Positions 12,281 through 23,441 of a stretch of 64,000 nt of DNA are shown one piece after another. Position 1 is the stretch's first letter. Every line of letters begins with the position of its first letter. Source of the stretch: Rhizoclosmatium globosum. Lineage: Eukaryota; Chytridiomycota; Chytridiomycetes; Chytridiales; Chytriomycetaceae. The notes under the pieces are model-generated. The model searched no databases, was not told the DNA's origin, and worked only from the letters and a program-made list of their open reading frames with translations. Both the position numbers and the translations under genes were made by a program. The DNA lies in contig MCGO01000058.1 in the NCBI GenBank assembly GCA_002104985.1, positions 124,001 to 188,000 of the forward strand, given 5' to 3'.

Positions 12281-13699
12281 CTAATCCACCACGTCATTAC
12301 AGCAATCAAATGACTGATGTCCATACTCTTTGCACTTTACACAGAGATGTCGAAACCCACATCGCATCCCACAATGACCCACAGTATTCCTATTTTAACA
12401 AATTAGCCTGGCTGTAAAAACAAGTTTGTCAACAAAATACACTAACCAGTTAATACAGATTTCTTCAGTCCGCTGATTCTTATCTTGACATTCGTTCAAG
12501 GGATGTGAACCGTGACATATAACGCAACTGTGACTGAATTTACAATGCTCTGAGGAGTTAAGACACTTTCTCGTGTTGAAATAGTGACAGATACGTGGTT
12601 TTGATATGCGATTGCGTTTTACTTGTCTTGTATCTGATTCTGCAGTCGTGGGAGACTGTGTTCGTTTTTGCAGATTCTTTATGACACAATTGGCGCTTAA
12701 AACGGATGGCGATTTTGTGTTGGAAGAGTCTGGTGAGCGTGCAGAGTTTGTTTGGTTGAGAGTTGGTTTCGTAATACCCTCTTTTCCGGGGGATATAGGC
12801 TCGATGGGACTCGTTGTTTTCGAAATGGAGTCAAATTTTGCTAAAGATGTGGATTTCAATGGAGTTGATGGCTCTGGTGGGGATGCAGATACTGATTCAG
12901 GTGGACTTGTACATGAGTTTGAAAGACTTGTCGGAGCAACTGCAAAGCGCATCACACGTCGCTTGGTTGCAGAAGAAGCTAAAGCTAAGGTGCTCAAATT
13001 GGATGGTAACATGAAATCAGGGCTGTTGGAATCAATTTGAGTAATTGATGAAGTAGAGTTGGGTTGCGGCACAGCTTTACACTCCCCAGCCGCCTCTTGC
13101 AAGTTGTGAAGCAGGACTTGAATAGGTAAAGAGGAATTTGATTGGTATTCCAGATCAGCAGGTGGAACAGTTACGTCAGGGATAATAGGGATCGTCATCA
13201 TCGATGTTGGCTGAAAGTCTACTTGGACTTCAGAGACGATACAAGATTGTAATATGGTTGGCTGTTCATTATTTGAAGGTCCAAGCTCAGCAGCGGGCTC
13301 AACAGAAGCACTCATCACAGCAGCAGAACACTCATTTGGAACCAATATCACAGCTGAAGAGCTATCACAGCTTTCGGTATTCTTGGGCATCGGATCTGAA
13401 TCAGTATTGCGGGGAAGTTCCCCTTCATCAGAGGTTCCTACTACTTCTGGAGCTTCAGACCAATCCGATTCCTGGCCAGGACTCTCGATCTCGGACTCAT
13501 ATACTAAAAATGGATTCAGAAACAGATTCGGTGGGTCGCTTGGGGGTTGCTGCTTGACCGCCATTGGTTGTCGCTTCAGTTGCCGAACATCCTCTTTCAA
13601 TGCAAGAATGCCGGTCTCGTATTCTAGGACTTTGCACTCAAGAAAGACAAGCCGCCGATATATTTCCTGTACAAGGAAGTTATCCACTTCGAGCGGCAT
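12281..13699 (-). CDS. CCCH / zinc-knuckle protein with N-terminal coiled coil (long paralogue)
   Basis: Unrecognised family. Exons are 12447..13699 and 12281..12389, giving 453 aa. Residues 1-45 look like a short coiled coil (IYRRLVFLECKVLEYETG). A long low-complexity Ser/Pro/Asn region follows, then a C-terminal zinc-binding block of two units. Unit one is CHYFNTRKCLNSSEHCKFSH, then CVICHGSHPLNEC; unit two, completed by exon 2, is CINWNTVGHCGMRCGFRH, then CVKCKEYGHQSFDC. Each unit is a CCCH finger followed by a C-x2-C-x4-H-x4/5-C knuckle, suggesting RNA or single-stranded DNA binding. A shorter paralogue with the same layout lies at 16.9-17.4 kb. The function is inferred only from the fingers. 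Confidence 0.8.
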
Positions 13700-13870
13700 T
13701 CGTGCGTGTTGGCAGAGGTTAGTGAGGTATGAGTCAAAATTCTTCCTCCAAACGTCACGTCACCATCATAAAAAGTTAGATAAATATGTGAGGGACAATA
13801 TTGAGTCGTTATCAAGCTGGATCACAACAATAATCTTAAAAATGCATTATATTCTAAGTTTATTGAAGTT

Positions 13871-15721
13871 CTAACAATAAAGATATACAAACAAAAGAAG
13901 AATAGACAGCGTACTCCTAGTATCACCACTCTTCGTTGTTGATACACCATCAACAGCCGGTTTCATAGGAGGAGCAGGGCCTCCAGCAACTTGTGTATTT
14001 GAATTCAAAATCGTTGATGAACCCGGTCCAATAACAATAGGGACATTGATTCCTGCAGAAGTTGCAGCAGGAGGAGCATTTGGTTGATTGTTATTCCCAT
14101 TCAAGTTGTTGTTCGCGCCTGGAGCTTGAGTCACTGATGGATTGTTTGCAGCAGTAACTGGAGGTGGAGGATTGTTGATGGGTGGTTGTGGAGTAGACGG
14201 AGGAGGAGGAGGAGTTCCCAATGACGGAGCGATTCCGTTACCGTTACCGTTGGCAGTCACGGCGAATCCAATCCGATTATTTTGTAGATCGTGAAGTGAA
14301 AAGAATTTGCGCAAGAAGACTTCGCCAAAGATCCAAAAGTCCATACCGGCAGTTGCGATGCCTAATTATTGGAGGAAGGGGAATGTAGGTTGAGAATTGA
14401 GACAGAATATCAAGTCTGTGAAGTTTACCTAAAACGCAGACAACGTTATTTGGAACTGGGACGACATAATCGCTGTTTGAAAGCACGAAAGCGGTTCCAC
14501 CCATCGTAACCGTCACGTCTGGCAATGATCGACCCACTGTACAATCCACAGAATAATATGCTCCGAGATTTCGGAAAGCAGACGGGTTTTGCGAAGACAA
14601 ATAATTGATAACAGTTTGGAATGAGCCGCCATCGAGAGTGATTAGTGTTGTTGCACTGTCGAAGAAGGTGTATGAACCTCCAGGTGGGGATATTGTTGGG
14701 AATCCAGGGATACTGAGAGATCCGGACGAGACGGCCCAATAATAGTTATAGCTTCCTGGCCCTTCTGATGGAATAATTGGAAGGAATGTGAAGCTGCCGT
14801 AATATAAGGATGTGTCTACACCGCCAAGAAGCAGTTTTCCTCCATTTGGGTCTGACGCTCCAATAGCAGTGTTTGGGTTGATCCATAATCCAAATACATT
14901 ATTTTGGAGCTTTCCTTGGGATGCTAGGTAATACGCAACGGTCTCGTGCTGTTGACCTGGATCATAACATGTTTGAGTGTGACAGAAATTGGATAATGGC
15001 CACGCACCTCCATCCATGCCCCCCTGAAAGGTCAATCCCATAATTCCTTCTGAAGAACCCAACTGATTTCTGATGCTATTGTCAATGGACGTTGCCAAGA
15101 GGAACGGTTGAGGGTTGGCAACCGAGTTTGACCATTGCAATACGTCTCTTGCAGGAGTTCCTGTCACTGCACCACTTCCATACGTTACAGATTGTGAGTA
15201 AGCAGCGCCATTTGTATACGAGAAAGAAGAAGATCGAGAAGTGTCAAACTTTGAAGCCCCGGCACAGCTTGAGCACGCAACTGCAGGAACCCACTAGAAA
15301 CCACTTTGCACTCAGTAGAAAGAAGCGCCAAAAGCAACTCGCTCACCAGCACCGACGAGCCCGTGTCAACAAGCACCGTGAATCGCTGGCCACTGATGCT
15401 GATTTGCGTGTGAAAGCCGCCGTTGTTGTTGGTCAGAGAGGCAACATCGCGCCTTGTCCGTCGAACTCGAACTGGATCAGCCTCCGAATCGTACTTGCGC
15501 CGCACATTCGCCGTGTTCGATGCCAGCGACGAAAGAAACGCCACGTCGCTTCCAAATGCATTTGACGTCAACGGAAGAACACTTCAACTGGTCAGTCATC
15601 CAACCACAAACCAATCAATCAACTACAACACTCACAGGATCTCTCGTTCCGGAGTACCACTGCCTTGGCCATGGCACAGAGGCAGCACTGCGACGGCCAG
15701 TGCAAACAGCTGAAAGACCAT
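13871..15721 (-). CDS. Secreted GPI-anchored aspartic protease (pepsin/yapsin-like)
   Basis: This is a pepsin-family (A1) endopeptidase of 558 aa. Exons are 15636..15721, 15347..15581, 14429..15293 and 13871..14361. A signal peptide (MVFQLFALAVAVLPLCHG) is followed by a propeptide containing RRKYDSEADPVRVRRTRR, a dibasic-rich probable maturation site. The first catalytic Asp is in FTVLVDTGSS (about residue 102). The second is in FFDSATTLITLDGG (about 320), where the usual DTGT/S reads DSAT. The family C-terminal GMDFWIFGEVFLRKFF motif comes after the last intron. A Pro/Asn-rich linker and hydrophobic end (LSILLLFVYLYC) suggest a GPI anchor at the cell surface. The second exon acceptor (GAAG|TG) was chosen because it alone avoids a stop. 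Confidence 0.9.
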
Positions 15722-16225
15722 CAAATTTTTTGTGAAGTTGCTCCGAAGTCTGGGGCTTGCACATCTCCATATTCTTGTTTTGTGCAACACTCAATAGAGA
15801 AAGTTCTCATTTTTTATCAAATAAAGAGGACATTGCCATAAATGTTATGAGAAGAAACCACGACTAAGCCATCATTTACTTCAATCAAAATAATACTCAA
15901 AAATGTGGCTTTAAAAACTAAGCGCCGATCGCTCGCCTCGTAAACGGCAAAAGATAATTGTATGCATCAATTAGCACTATTTTTAGGTTTTAGATGCTGC
16001 CGTCATTTGAAACCTCAATTAACACAAGGGATGTACTTAGATGTCTTGCTGCAGTAGTGCAGGCGAAGGATTCTGGATTGACTCAAAAAACAATCATGGA
16101 ACTCAGTGCTGATAGCTCCAGAACATCCTTATTTATATGGTGATGTGATGAGGGGAAGCAAGGGTAAGTTCAAAGCCCCTTCAAAAGAGTGCCGCTCACC
16201 ACAATACAATTTCAAGCTCCAAAAG
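15722..16225. other. Intergenic region with probable TATA box
   Basis: This 500-bp stretch lies between divergent genes. A TATA-like TTTATATGG at 16132-16140 lies about 90 bp upstream of the ATG at 16226 used for the next gene, which argues against the earlier in-frame ATG at 16148. Nothing else is recognised. Confidence 0.4.
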
Positions 16226-16770
16226 ATGCCTGCTGAAGTTGTTGACGCTGCCACTGAAGAAGCCAACCTCAAGTTCCTCAACTCCCTTTCCTTTACCATC
16301 CAGATCAAGATCGAGACTTACACACAGCCACCACTTCTCAATCAGTTCGTTGCTCCAGGTATTCAACCAACCAAAATTTCAATCGACCGCGGGCGAGTCG
16401 GATGGTGGAATAGCGAGATCAGCGATATGGAATATCTGACGGAGGAACAGTGGAACCGCCCTGCTTTGCACAGGAAGGAGTTTGTACTCAAGAACGCTCT
16501 TGATGAGGATCACAACGATGAGTCAAAGACTTTTACTGCACCGAACGGAAACTTCTTTACAGTCCGTGATATGGTTGATATCGTTGAAGCCTTTGAGAGG
16601 GAGTTTCGAGTTAAGTCAGATTGGTTTGGTGGAGTGGACGCTCACCATATCTTCTATGTAAGTCCGCCGCAGTCCGCCGCATTAAAAGACGATTAATTAA
16701 TTGAATGTATTTATAGGAAGGGTTCTTTCAGTATGAGGATGGATCGTTTGGAATCAGTTGGGGGTCTTGA
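16226..16770 (+). CDS. Hypothetical conserved-looking protein
   Basis: I do not recognise this 161-aa protein. Exons are 16226..16657 and 16717..16770; the intron begins GTAAGT and carries a perfect tandem 10-mer (AGTCCGCCGC twice). The start has a favourable AAAGATGCC context downstream of a TATA-like element. The protein is soluble and acidic, with no signal peptide or membrane segment. It is rich in aromatic and charged residues, for example GRVGWWNSEISDMEYL and DWFGGVDAHHIFYEGFF, the latter formed across the splice junction. An in-frame ATG at 16148 would add 26 residues but sits too close to the TATA-like element. Confidence 0.7.
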
Positions 16771-16871
16771 ATGTTGAACACAAGCACTTACACATAACAA
16801 TGCTCAATAAACTTCGAATCCAAAACATTTATGCGCGTTATACTTATGCGAAATTAATCCCTCATCGTATG

Positions 16872-17435
16872 TCAAACAGAAACCAGACACTTCTCAGCCC
16901 CATGTTCCTCAGAATCACACCTCAAACACTTGTGTTCCTTGTCACACGACTTTCGATGACACAAGAATTTCCCACGTTGCCATAACAAGCAGTAGTCGTG
17001 TCTCCATTGACACGCCTTGAACTTTACGCAGTCCTGAAGGGGATGGAATCCGAAATTCCCGCAGAGAAGACACGTGTGCATGAAACTGCATGAGTCGTTG
17101 GACCATTTGCATTTGTTTTCCTGAAAGAGGAGACACGCGTGAGAAGGAGCTGGTTTATCGGGCCCTTGAACAATGTGGACAAGAGCACGTTTGGCTTTTG
17201 GTGTTTCATAAGCATCTTGTTTCAAAAATGGTTGTGGAGGGTTCATCTGATTCTGTGGTCCGTTGGAAATGATGGCCGTTTCAATTGGTTTCTGTGGCGT
17301 GCGAAGGGCTTCGCGCAACTGCTTTCGGAGCTTCAACTCATCTACTTCCTTTTCAAGTGCTTGAACAGTGAATTCCAAGAACGAGAGCCGGTAGTAGGCT
17401 TCCATCCAGTCGGGTGGAGTAACATCTGGGTCCAT
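16872..17435 (-). CDS. CCCH / zinc-knuckle protein (short paralogue)
   Basis: This single-exon 187-aa protein is a clear paralogue of the 453-aa protein at 12.3-13.7 kb. It has a short N-terminal coiled coil (YYRLSFLEFTVQALEKEVDEL), a brief linker, then two finger-plus-knuckle units. Unit one is CLLFQENKCKWSNDSCSFMH with CLLCGNFGFHPLQDC; unit two is CLLWQRGKFLCHRKSCDKEH with CLRCDSEEHGAEKC. The long Ser/Pro region of the paralogue is missing. An in-frame Met seven codons upstream (17456) is possible, but the MDPDVT start fits the paralogue better. Nucleic-acid binding is inferred from the Cys/His pattern only. Confidence 0.75.
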   Translation of the reverse strand: MDPDVTPPDWMEAYYRLSFLEFTVQALEKEVDELKLRKQLREALRTPQKPIETAIISNGPQNQMNPPQPFLKQDAYETPKAKRALVHIVQGPDKPAPSHACLLFQENKCKWSNDSCSFMHTCLLCGNFGFHPLQDCVKFKACQWRHDYCLLWQRGKFLCHRKSCDKEHKCLRCDSEEHGAEKCLVSV

Positions 17436-17487
17436 TTTTGAAAAAAGGTAATTCAACGAACAAAACGCGTTTCATTCATGAATTATT

Positions 17488-20262
17488 TCATTCGATTCCA
17501 CTTCCTCGAGCAGAACTTAACCTTAATTGTGTAAAGCCTAACCTTGAGAAACCACGCCTCCGATCCTTTGAAGGTGTTGTCGGCCCAACATCATCTTCCA
17601 CTCGTTCTGGAACTACCCTAAACGTCGGAGTTTGCGGTCTTCCCAAGCTAGGCGACATTGACCGCCCAAAATCTTCTCCAAACGGCTGTGTGAAACTCCG
17701 TCGAGGCGTATTTGCCGTATCTCCTCGTCGCGGAGAATTCGTATCAACAATTTTGAATCGTTCATGCAGTAGTTCTCCTTGTCCCGACACGGTAGATTTC
17801 TCATTCCCTGTATTCAACAAAAGACTGATTCCTTCGATCCATGCCCGTTGGTCTTGCCATGTTAAAGGAATCAAGACAATGCTGCGTTGTCGAGAAATTA
17901 TTTCGATGGCATGAGAGTCGTTGGGTGGATAGTTTTTGTGGGACTCGGGAGGATCAGTCCACTTGATTTGTTTGATGTATGCTTTGAAATAGTATTCAGT
18001 AATAGTTTCCACCTGACAGTCCCTCACCTGTCTTTGTAATCCCTTTATTATTTCCGCTCGGAGGCGTCTGTGTCCAGTTAAGAAGTCGCGAATACGGGTT
18101 GACCCAAAAGAAGCGAAGCTGCGGCTTTTTTCCGTGTCGATTGAATTTACGGAAATATGTTCCAATCATTGTTGTTGTAAGTGCCTCGATAGCTGTTCCG
18201 TCGTATTCCACATATTCTTGTGTTTGGTGATCAAAACTGACTTCAGAGCGTTGGCGTTGAAGTCTTCCTCCAGGTCCGAGAATCAGTTCTGGTGATCGAG
18301 CACGTGTTTTTGGGTTGAGTGGCCATGCAGTTGGACTTGGAATCCCATTCGCGCGAGATACTTTAGGAGCCAAAGAATGGTTGAAAATATTCTCAACGTC
18401 AGTGTCAGCAATCGAAAATGCGCCTGTACATTTAATATAAGAAAGATTTGATAAATAATGAGAGAGCATACCAGCACCACTTCGAATTGATCCACCGTCA
18501 ACACTTGAAACGTCATCTTCAAAAGAGGACTCTGGGCCGAGAGAAGTAACCTGATCCGACAATTCATTTAAAATGCTCTTTGTGTCCGAAAAGAGACGAG
18601 GAGCTTCTTCTGTCTGACAAGAGAAGTCGGCCATAACTTTTGTTGTTGTATTTGAAGATGGCTTCTGCAGCACTTCTAATTCCTCATGAGTGTTGTCGGA
18701 AACTGATAGTGCTTCCGCTGCAGGTGCAACTTCTGTTTGCACTTCTTGAGCCAATTCGGCAAGAAGACTTTTGTGTCCTTCCAGATTTTCATCCAACTTT
18801 TCAAGTTTAAGTGCATGACTCATTGATTCAGAACAAGCTAGCTGGTCATGCAAAGATTGGTCCACAAAAAAGGAAGGATCAAACATTTGCGAATCAACAC
18901 GGTCAAACGAAGATATATCGCATCCTAATTTCAGAGATTCGATGGTTTCGTTTGCTTCTCTGAGAAGTCTGTCGAGCTCCTGAGTATTTTGAAGAAGTGT
19001 TGCATTTTGGGAACGAAGGTCTTCGTTTTGGGAATGAGCGGCCGATAGAGCTTTAGAAAGGGATGACACAAACAAGTCATTTTGGGTGTTTTGAGTACTT
19101 GCTGCGGGTGAGAGAGAATGCATGATTTCTGTCGACAGAGACTGTACTTTCAGTTCTGATTCAAGTGTCTTTGAACGCAGAGAGAGATTACTGTGAGATG
19201 AGGCCGCAGAAGCCCCTGTTTTGTATTCGAAATGGTGTTGTTCGGATTTCGTCAATTCTTCAATCTGTCTTTCCAAATCTGCTTTCTCTCGTTTGAGTGA
19301 CGCAATTTCTCGTCGTTTCCGGCTTGACTCGGATTCCATTGTAAACATTAATGTTTGTTTCTCTTTCTGCCAACCAGATTCGGACACTCGCATGGAGTCA
19401 ATATATTCTTTCATTTGAGAAATATCACGCTCATACGATTTAATTTTTTGCTGATATCTTTGAATTTCTTTGAGGAGCTCTTCATTTGTTTCTTTGAGCT
19501 GTTGGTCGAGGAGTTCCAGATCCCAGATCTTTTCGTTCAGTTTGCCTGAATATCACGAAATTAGTACAGACCCAATAATTCTGCTTAGAGCCTACGTTCA
19601 CTCACTGCTAATTTCTCGTTTTGGCTTCTAAGAATGGTGCATTCACGTTCGAATACCTGTGCGTGGTCCGACCATTTCGCGCGCTGGGCCTCCGAAGCAT
19701 TGAGTTTGAGTTGCAGGGACCGCAGCTGAAGAACCAACGCGTTTTCGATCTGTGTGGCCAGATGAGGGTCAATTTTGTGTTCTGGAGGGGGCAGCGGGGT
19801 CATTGGAGTAGCGGGTGATAGGCATTGATTGAGGGACAGTCCTGAGTGATGCTGCTTTGGCGTTGAGATTGAAGGAAAGGGCGATGCGAGTGGATTTGGA
19901 CTGAGCAGTTTCAAATGTTGTTTTTGAATCGATGGATTCGAAGTCGAAGTTGTCGATGAAGACAACGACGAAGACGAAGGAAGCGGAATCTTTGACTTTG
20001 GCGTCGCAGCGCAGGAAAGCGACTCTTCGGACGAACTTGGCCGGAGTCCTTCGAGTTCTCGGACGCGCGTGTTCAACTGCGCAACTTGGTGGAGAAGGTC
20101 CTGGCCAATCGTGGCGGCGAGCTCAACATCCTGCGTGTTTTTAATCGAATTGAATTCAATAAATCAGTAGTGATATCTAGGACATAGTAGGGACTCTAGC
20201 ACCTTCTCTTTGGCTCGAAGTTGGTCCTCAAGCTGTTGGATGTGTGTTGAAGGTGAAGTCAT
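17488..20262 (-). CDS. Num1/ApsA/Mcp5-like coiled-coil protein with C-terminal PH domain
   Basis: This is an 852-aa protein resembling fungal cortical anchors that bind phosphoinositides and tether dynein or mitochondria. Exons are 20203..20262, 19596..20130, 18472..19545, 18028..18423 and 17488..17981. The N-terminal half is Ser-rich, then long heptad-repeat coiled coil (about residues 110-300). The PH domain (about 640-742) starts TTTMIGTYFRKF and contains RFFWVNPYSRLLNWTQ, typical of the Num1/Mcp5 PH subfamily. The 46-nt intron 17982..18027 is needed to join GITKT to AYIKQIKWTDPP; reading through adds residues that break the domain. A Ser/Arg/Pro-rich tail follows. Assignment to Num1 rather than Mcp5 is open. 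Confidence 0.85.
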
Positions 20263-20351
20263 CAACAAATTAAGTGAAGTTAAATTATAGAAATCAAAGG
20301 AAAGAATGTGAACAAGAAATATCGACCTTTATTTATTAAATTTTTACAAAA

Positions 20352-21422
20352 TTAATGTACATTCTCGTGTTCTTTCAGGCAGAATGTTGTTGATATCGCA
20401 TTAGCTTCCCAGCTACGAAATAAGAAATTCAAGTGAGCCTGCATACTTACATACAGCTGATCAGGGACATAATGCCCCCAGTGAATACCGTCATGCGTTG
20501 GTTGGTACTTTCCGGTCAGTGTTGCGGATAACCAATGAATCCGCTTAATCAAAGGATACGAAACCAGGACATCGTTCACTATTGCTGCCAACTCAATAAT
20601 TTGCCGATTGCTTATGTGTTTGTGCGTGTTGGAATGATATGTTTTCAACTCCTCAATGGCTGTGATACCATTCACAACCACCACTACGCCTTTGTGGACT
20701 AGTTCGTTCATATAATAACTTGCTTCCAGCATTTCTTTTCGGTACCGCATTGGAGTGTAATCCTGTTCCAAGAAGTACCAAAGTCCAGGATCGTGTGCAA
20801 TCAGATCAGGGAGAATCGGTGTATTTTCAGGCTCCAGTAGTCTCTTGAGTTCTCTTGATACGGTTGCTGGGTTCTTGATCAGCTTCCATGACGCACGGAA
20901 GGTGTTGTTCTCCTCAAGAAACTTTGTAGCCGCAATGCTGGGAGGATCTCCCGCTTCATCGCCATGGTAGGAAGTCGTGCACGTATTAATGTCGAGTATG
21001 TTGGAGCAACACATGAACGCCGTAGGGTATTGCGGATGCTTGATGGGTCCATTGAGTCGTCCAAGTGCCCAGTAGTACAATGGGTTTCGTAACATGGAGT
21101 CTCCGTAGAAGGCAATCCAGACTTGTTTCTTTCGAATAGTAGCATTGTGAATGCGATTGATCTGGTCTTCGACAGAGTATTGATGGAAGGAGCAGTTGCC
21201 AACGTTTAATGAGGTCACATCGGAAACGTTTTCGAAGGTGAAGGTTGCAAAGTCGCATGGGCGGCAGCTTAAATCGGTACCGGTCCAAACAAACGACCAG
21301 AACGGCTGAAGGTGTGATTGTGGGGTCTTTACAACCGAGAATCCAGCTTGAATGGAAAGAAACAGAAGTGCTGTCGCCCCCGTTACGGCAAAGAAGTACC
21401 CGAGTCGCGTCGTTTCGGTCAT
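20352..21422 (-). CDS. PC-esterase-like (GDS/DxxH) type II membrane protein
   Basis: This is probably a Golgi-lumen acyl-esterase or acyltransferase of the PC-esterase clan (relatives: trichome-birefringence-like and Cas1-type proteins acting on glycans). It has 356 aa from the ATG at 21422; an earlier in-frame ATG (21527) would put 35 hydrophilic residues before the signal anchor. Residues 7-27 are a signal anchor (GYFFAVTGATALLFLSIQAG). Catalytic signatures are FYGDSMLRNPLYY (GDS block) and HDGIHWG (DxxH block). A perfect GTAAGT after DQLY near the C-terminus could start a 38-nt intron, giving a shorter tail; the unspliced reading is taken because all other introns found are at least 45 nt. 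The substrate is unknown. Confidence 0.8.
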   Translation of the reverse strand: MTETTRLGYFFAVTGATALLFLSIQAGFSVVKTPQSHLQPFWSFVWTGTDLSCRPCDFATFTFENVSDVTSLNVGNCSFHQYSVEDQINRIHNATIRKKQVWIAFYGDSMLRNPLYYWALGRLNGPIKHPQYPTAFMCCSNILDINTCTTSYHGDEAGDPPSIAATKFLEENNTFRASWKLIKNPATVSRELKRLLEPENTPILPDLIAHDPGLWYFLEQDYTPMRYRKEMLEASYYMNELVHKGVVVVVNGITAIEELKTYHSNTHKHISNRQIIELAAIVNDVLVSYPLIKRIHWLSATLTGKYQPTHDGIHWGHYVPDQLYVSMQAHLNFLFRSWEANAISTTFCLKEHENVH

Positions 21423-22463
21423 TATTATGCAATATCGACAAAATGCACTCAGCAAATTGAGGCAATACAGCTTCACGTGATCTGCCGCTGGCTGCCGCTT
21501 TTTATTTGTATCAAATGAAACTATCATAAGTATTCATTCTTGTTTTAGTTCATCACTATACTTTCAACAGCTTATTTACTTTCTCTACCGTATGGTTCTT
21601 GTCTCTATCTCGACTGTCGCCGTTGATGTAACGGCAGGTTTTGCGTCGCGATCTCCAAATTAATGATGTGCATCTCCGTTTCTGCGCAGTGAAGAGGAAT
21701 TGGAAGGTATTGAGTATTCCCTATTCTTTATAAATAGCAGATCTTGAAGTAAAGTACCACTTCCGGTGCACTGTCTCCGGCACTATCCACCAAAATATAC
21801 TAAAACCGGATCTCCATGTCTAAAGAGCCATCCCAGTCGCTTAATAACTGAAGTCTTAGAGTACTTTACATGCTTTCTTGCATGTCTCCAGAAAGTAGTA
21901 CTTGAAAAACAAATAAACAAAAAACCACAAAACTTCGATTGTCGAGAACCAAGACCAAAGCATTGGATGTGGAAACTTGATGTTGATCTCCACTGCTGAA
22001 AAAACGCGCGACATAATCTCAAAGCTCAATGGATTGGCTGCAATCGTTAACCTTCGGAATTTATGTTTATTATTCTCTTTTTATTACACATATTACACAT
22101 ATTTTATGTGTAATAAAAAGAGAATAAACCTGAAGGTTAACGGCAATTGCTAGTGGAAACATTATCCATATGTAATAAGCAAGAACACCCTGCTTTGATA
22201 TCAACGTACCCGTAACTAGTTCTCTTCCGAACAACTTTTCCCCAATTCTTTGCTGATGTCGTTGTCATACCTAGTTTGCAGGACATTATCTTTCTTGTTT
22301 ATTTGTATATCCTAGTCATTTTCAAAAAAGGGATCTAATTATGAAGGTAAAATAGAAACCCATAATTTTGGATGTTGAAGGAAAGAAAGCGGCACTGTTT
22401 GTGTTCATTGGAATGTTACTCTGTCTTCCACCTTTTTTTTCTTTTTCCCAACCAAGACCAGAA
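21423..22463. other. Intergenic region, PC-esterase gene to BUD23
   Basis: This is about 1.0 kb between divergent start codons. No gene is supported. The only clear structure is the imperfect inverted repeat at 22040-22150. Confidence 0.5.
22040..22150. repeat. Imperfect inverted repeat, hairpin or small MITE-like element
   Basis: The arms pair from GCAAT...GTTAACCTTC on the left to GAAGGTTAAC...ATTGC on the right. The core arms TTCTCTTTTTATTACACAT and ATGTGTAATAAAAAGAGAA (19 bp) are perfectly complementary, with a short AT-rich loop between them. It lies alone in the middle of the intergenic space, well away from both stop codons. Confidence 0.7.
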
Positions 22464-23420
22464 ATGAGTTCACTTTCCCGTCCAGAACACATCGCGCCTC
22501 CGGAAATCTTCTATAATGATATCGAAGCTAGTAAATATACCGACAAGTTAGTTAATTGTTGAAGCATATATGTTGCTTGTCCTAAGCCATGTGAAACTAG
22601 CTCTCGTATCACAGCCATCCAGTATGAAATGACTCAACGAGCGCTCGAACTGATGTGTCTTCCTGACGAACCTCAACTTCTTCTCGATATTGGTTGTGGC
22701 TCTGGCCTCTCGGGTGAATGCCTCGATGAGGCAGGGCATCACTGGGTCGGCCTCGACATTTCCCCCTCTATGCTTGCTGTTGCCAATGATCGAGAAGTCG
22801 AGGGCGATTTGTTTCTTCAGGATATTGGACAGGGAATGGGTTATAGGCCTGGATCTTTTGACGGCGCCATGTCGATTTCAGTGATTCAATGGCTATGCAA
22901 TGCAGACAAGTCGAGTCATGTCCCCAAGAAACGGCTGTTGCGGTTTTTCGGAACCTTGTATAATGCATTGGCGAGAGGGAGTCGTGCTGTCTTTCAATTT
23001 TATCCCGAAGGCCCAGAGCAGGTGGAAATGATTATGGGCGCTGCAATGCGATCTGGATTCACTGGTGGTTTGGTCGTGGATTATCCAAACTCGACCAAGG
23101 CCAAAAAGTACTTTTTGTGTCTGTTTGCAGGATATGCGGGAGATCAAAAGAATAGCCCTCAAGTACCGAAAGGGCTGGATTCTGAGGGTGAGCCAGCGAA
23201 AGTCGATTATGCTGCTAGACGGTAAGTCTTTTCTTGCATAGTAACTAAAGGCTAAGTATATTCAAGGCAACGGGAAGACCGACGAAAGAAGGGAAAGATG
23301 GCTGCCACAAAGGGCAAGGACTGGGTACTTCACAAGAAAGAACTCAACCGTATGCGAGGAAAAGCCAAAGTTCCGGTGGATACAAAATATACTGCAAGAA
23401 AGAGAAAGATTCGATTCTAA
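22464..23420 (+). CDS. BUD23: 18S rRNA (guanine-N7) methyltransferase BUD23
   Basis: This enzyme makes the m7G in the 18S rRNA P-site region during 40S maturation, with Trm112 as partner. Exons are 22464..22546, 22601..23221 and 23267..23420, giving 285 aa. It opens with the family signature [15 protein letters not shown] and YTDNSRITAIQ (restored across intron 1). The SAM-binding motif is [14 protein letters not shown], followed by [11 protein letters not shown] and [12 protein letters not shown]. The C-terminus is the strongly basic [18 protein letters not shown]...[11 protein letters not shown] tail. It is convergent with the PIH1D2-like gene; the stops are 21 bp apart. Confidence 0.96.
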
Positions 23421-23441
23421 ACAGTGGTTTATTCCTAGCAA

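Noticed and set aside
12606..13557. Long plus-strand frames opposite the CCCH gene
   Set aside because: They arise from the low-complexity Ser/Pro codons of the minus-strand gene; the minus frame has the zinc-binding Cys/His pattern and the plus frames have no domain.
18007..18027. A 15-nt intron (GTGAGGGACTGTCAG) in the PH-domain gene
   Set aside because: Far below the minimum intron size seen; the 46-nt alternative with a good branch-like TACTGAATAC restores the domain.
22368..22562. Upstream in-frame extension of BUD23 with a hydrophobic segment
   Set aside because: It has no ATG at its beginning, and the conserved family start [10 protein letters not shown] at 22464 fits exactly; the hydrophobic part is 5' UTR.
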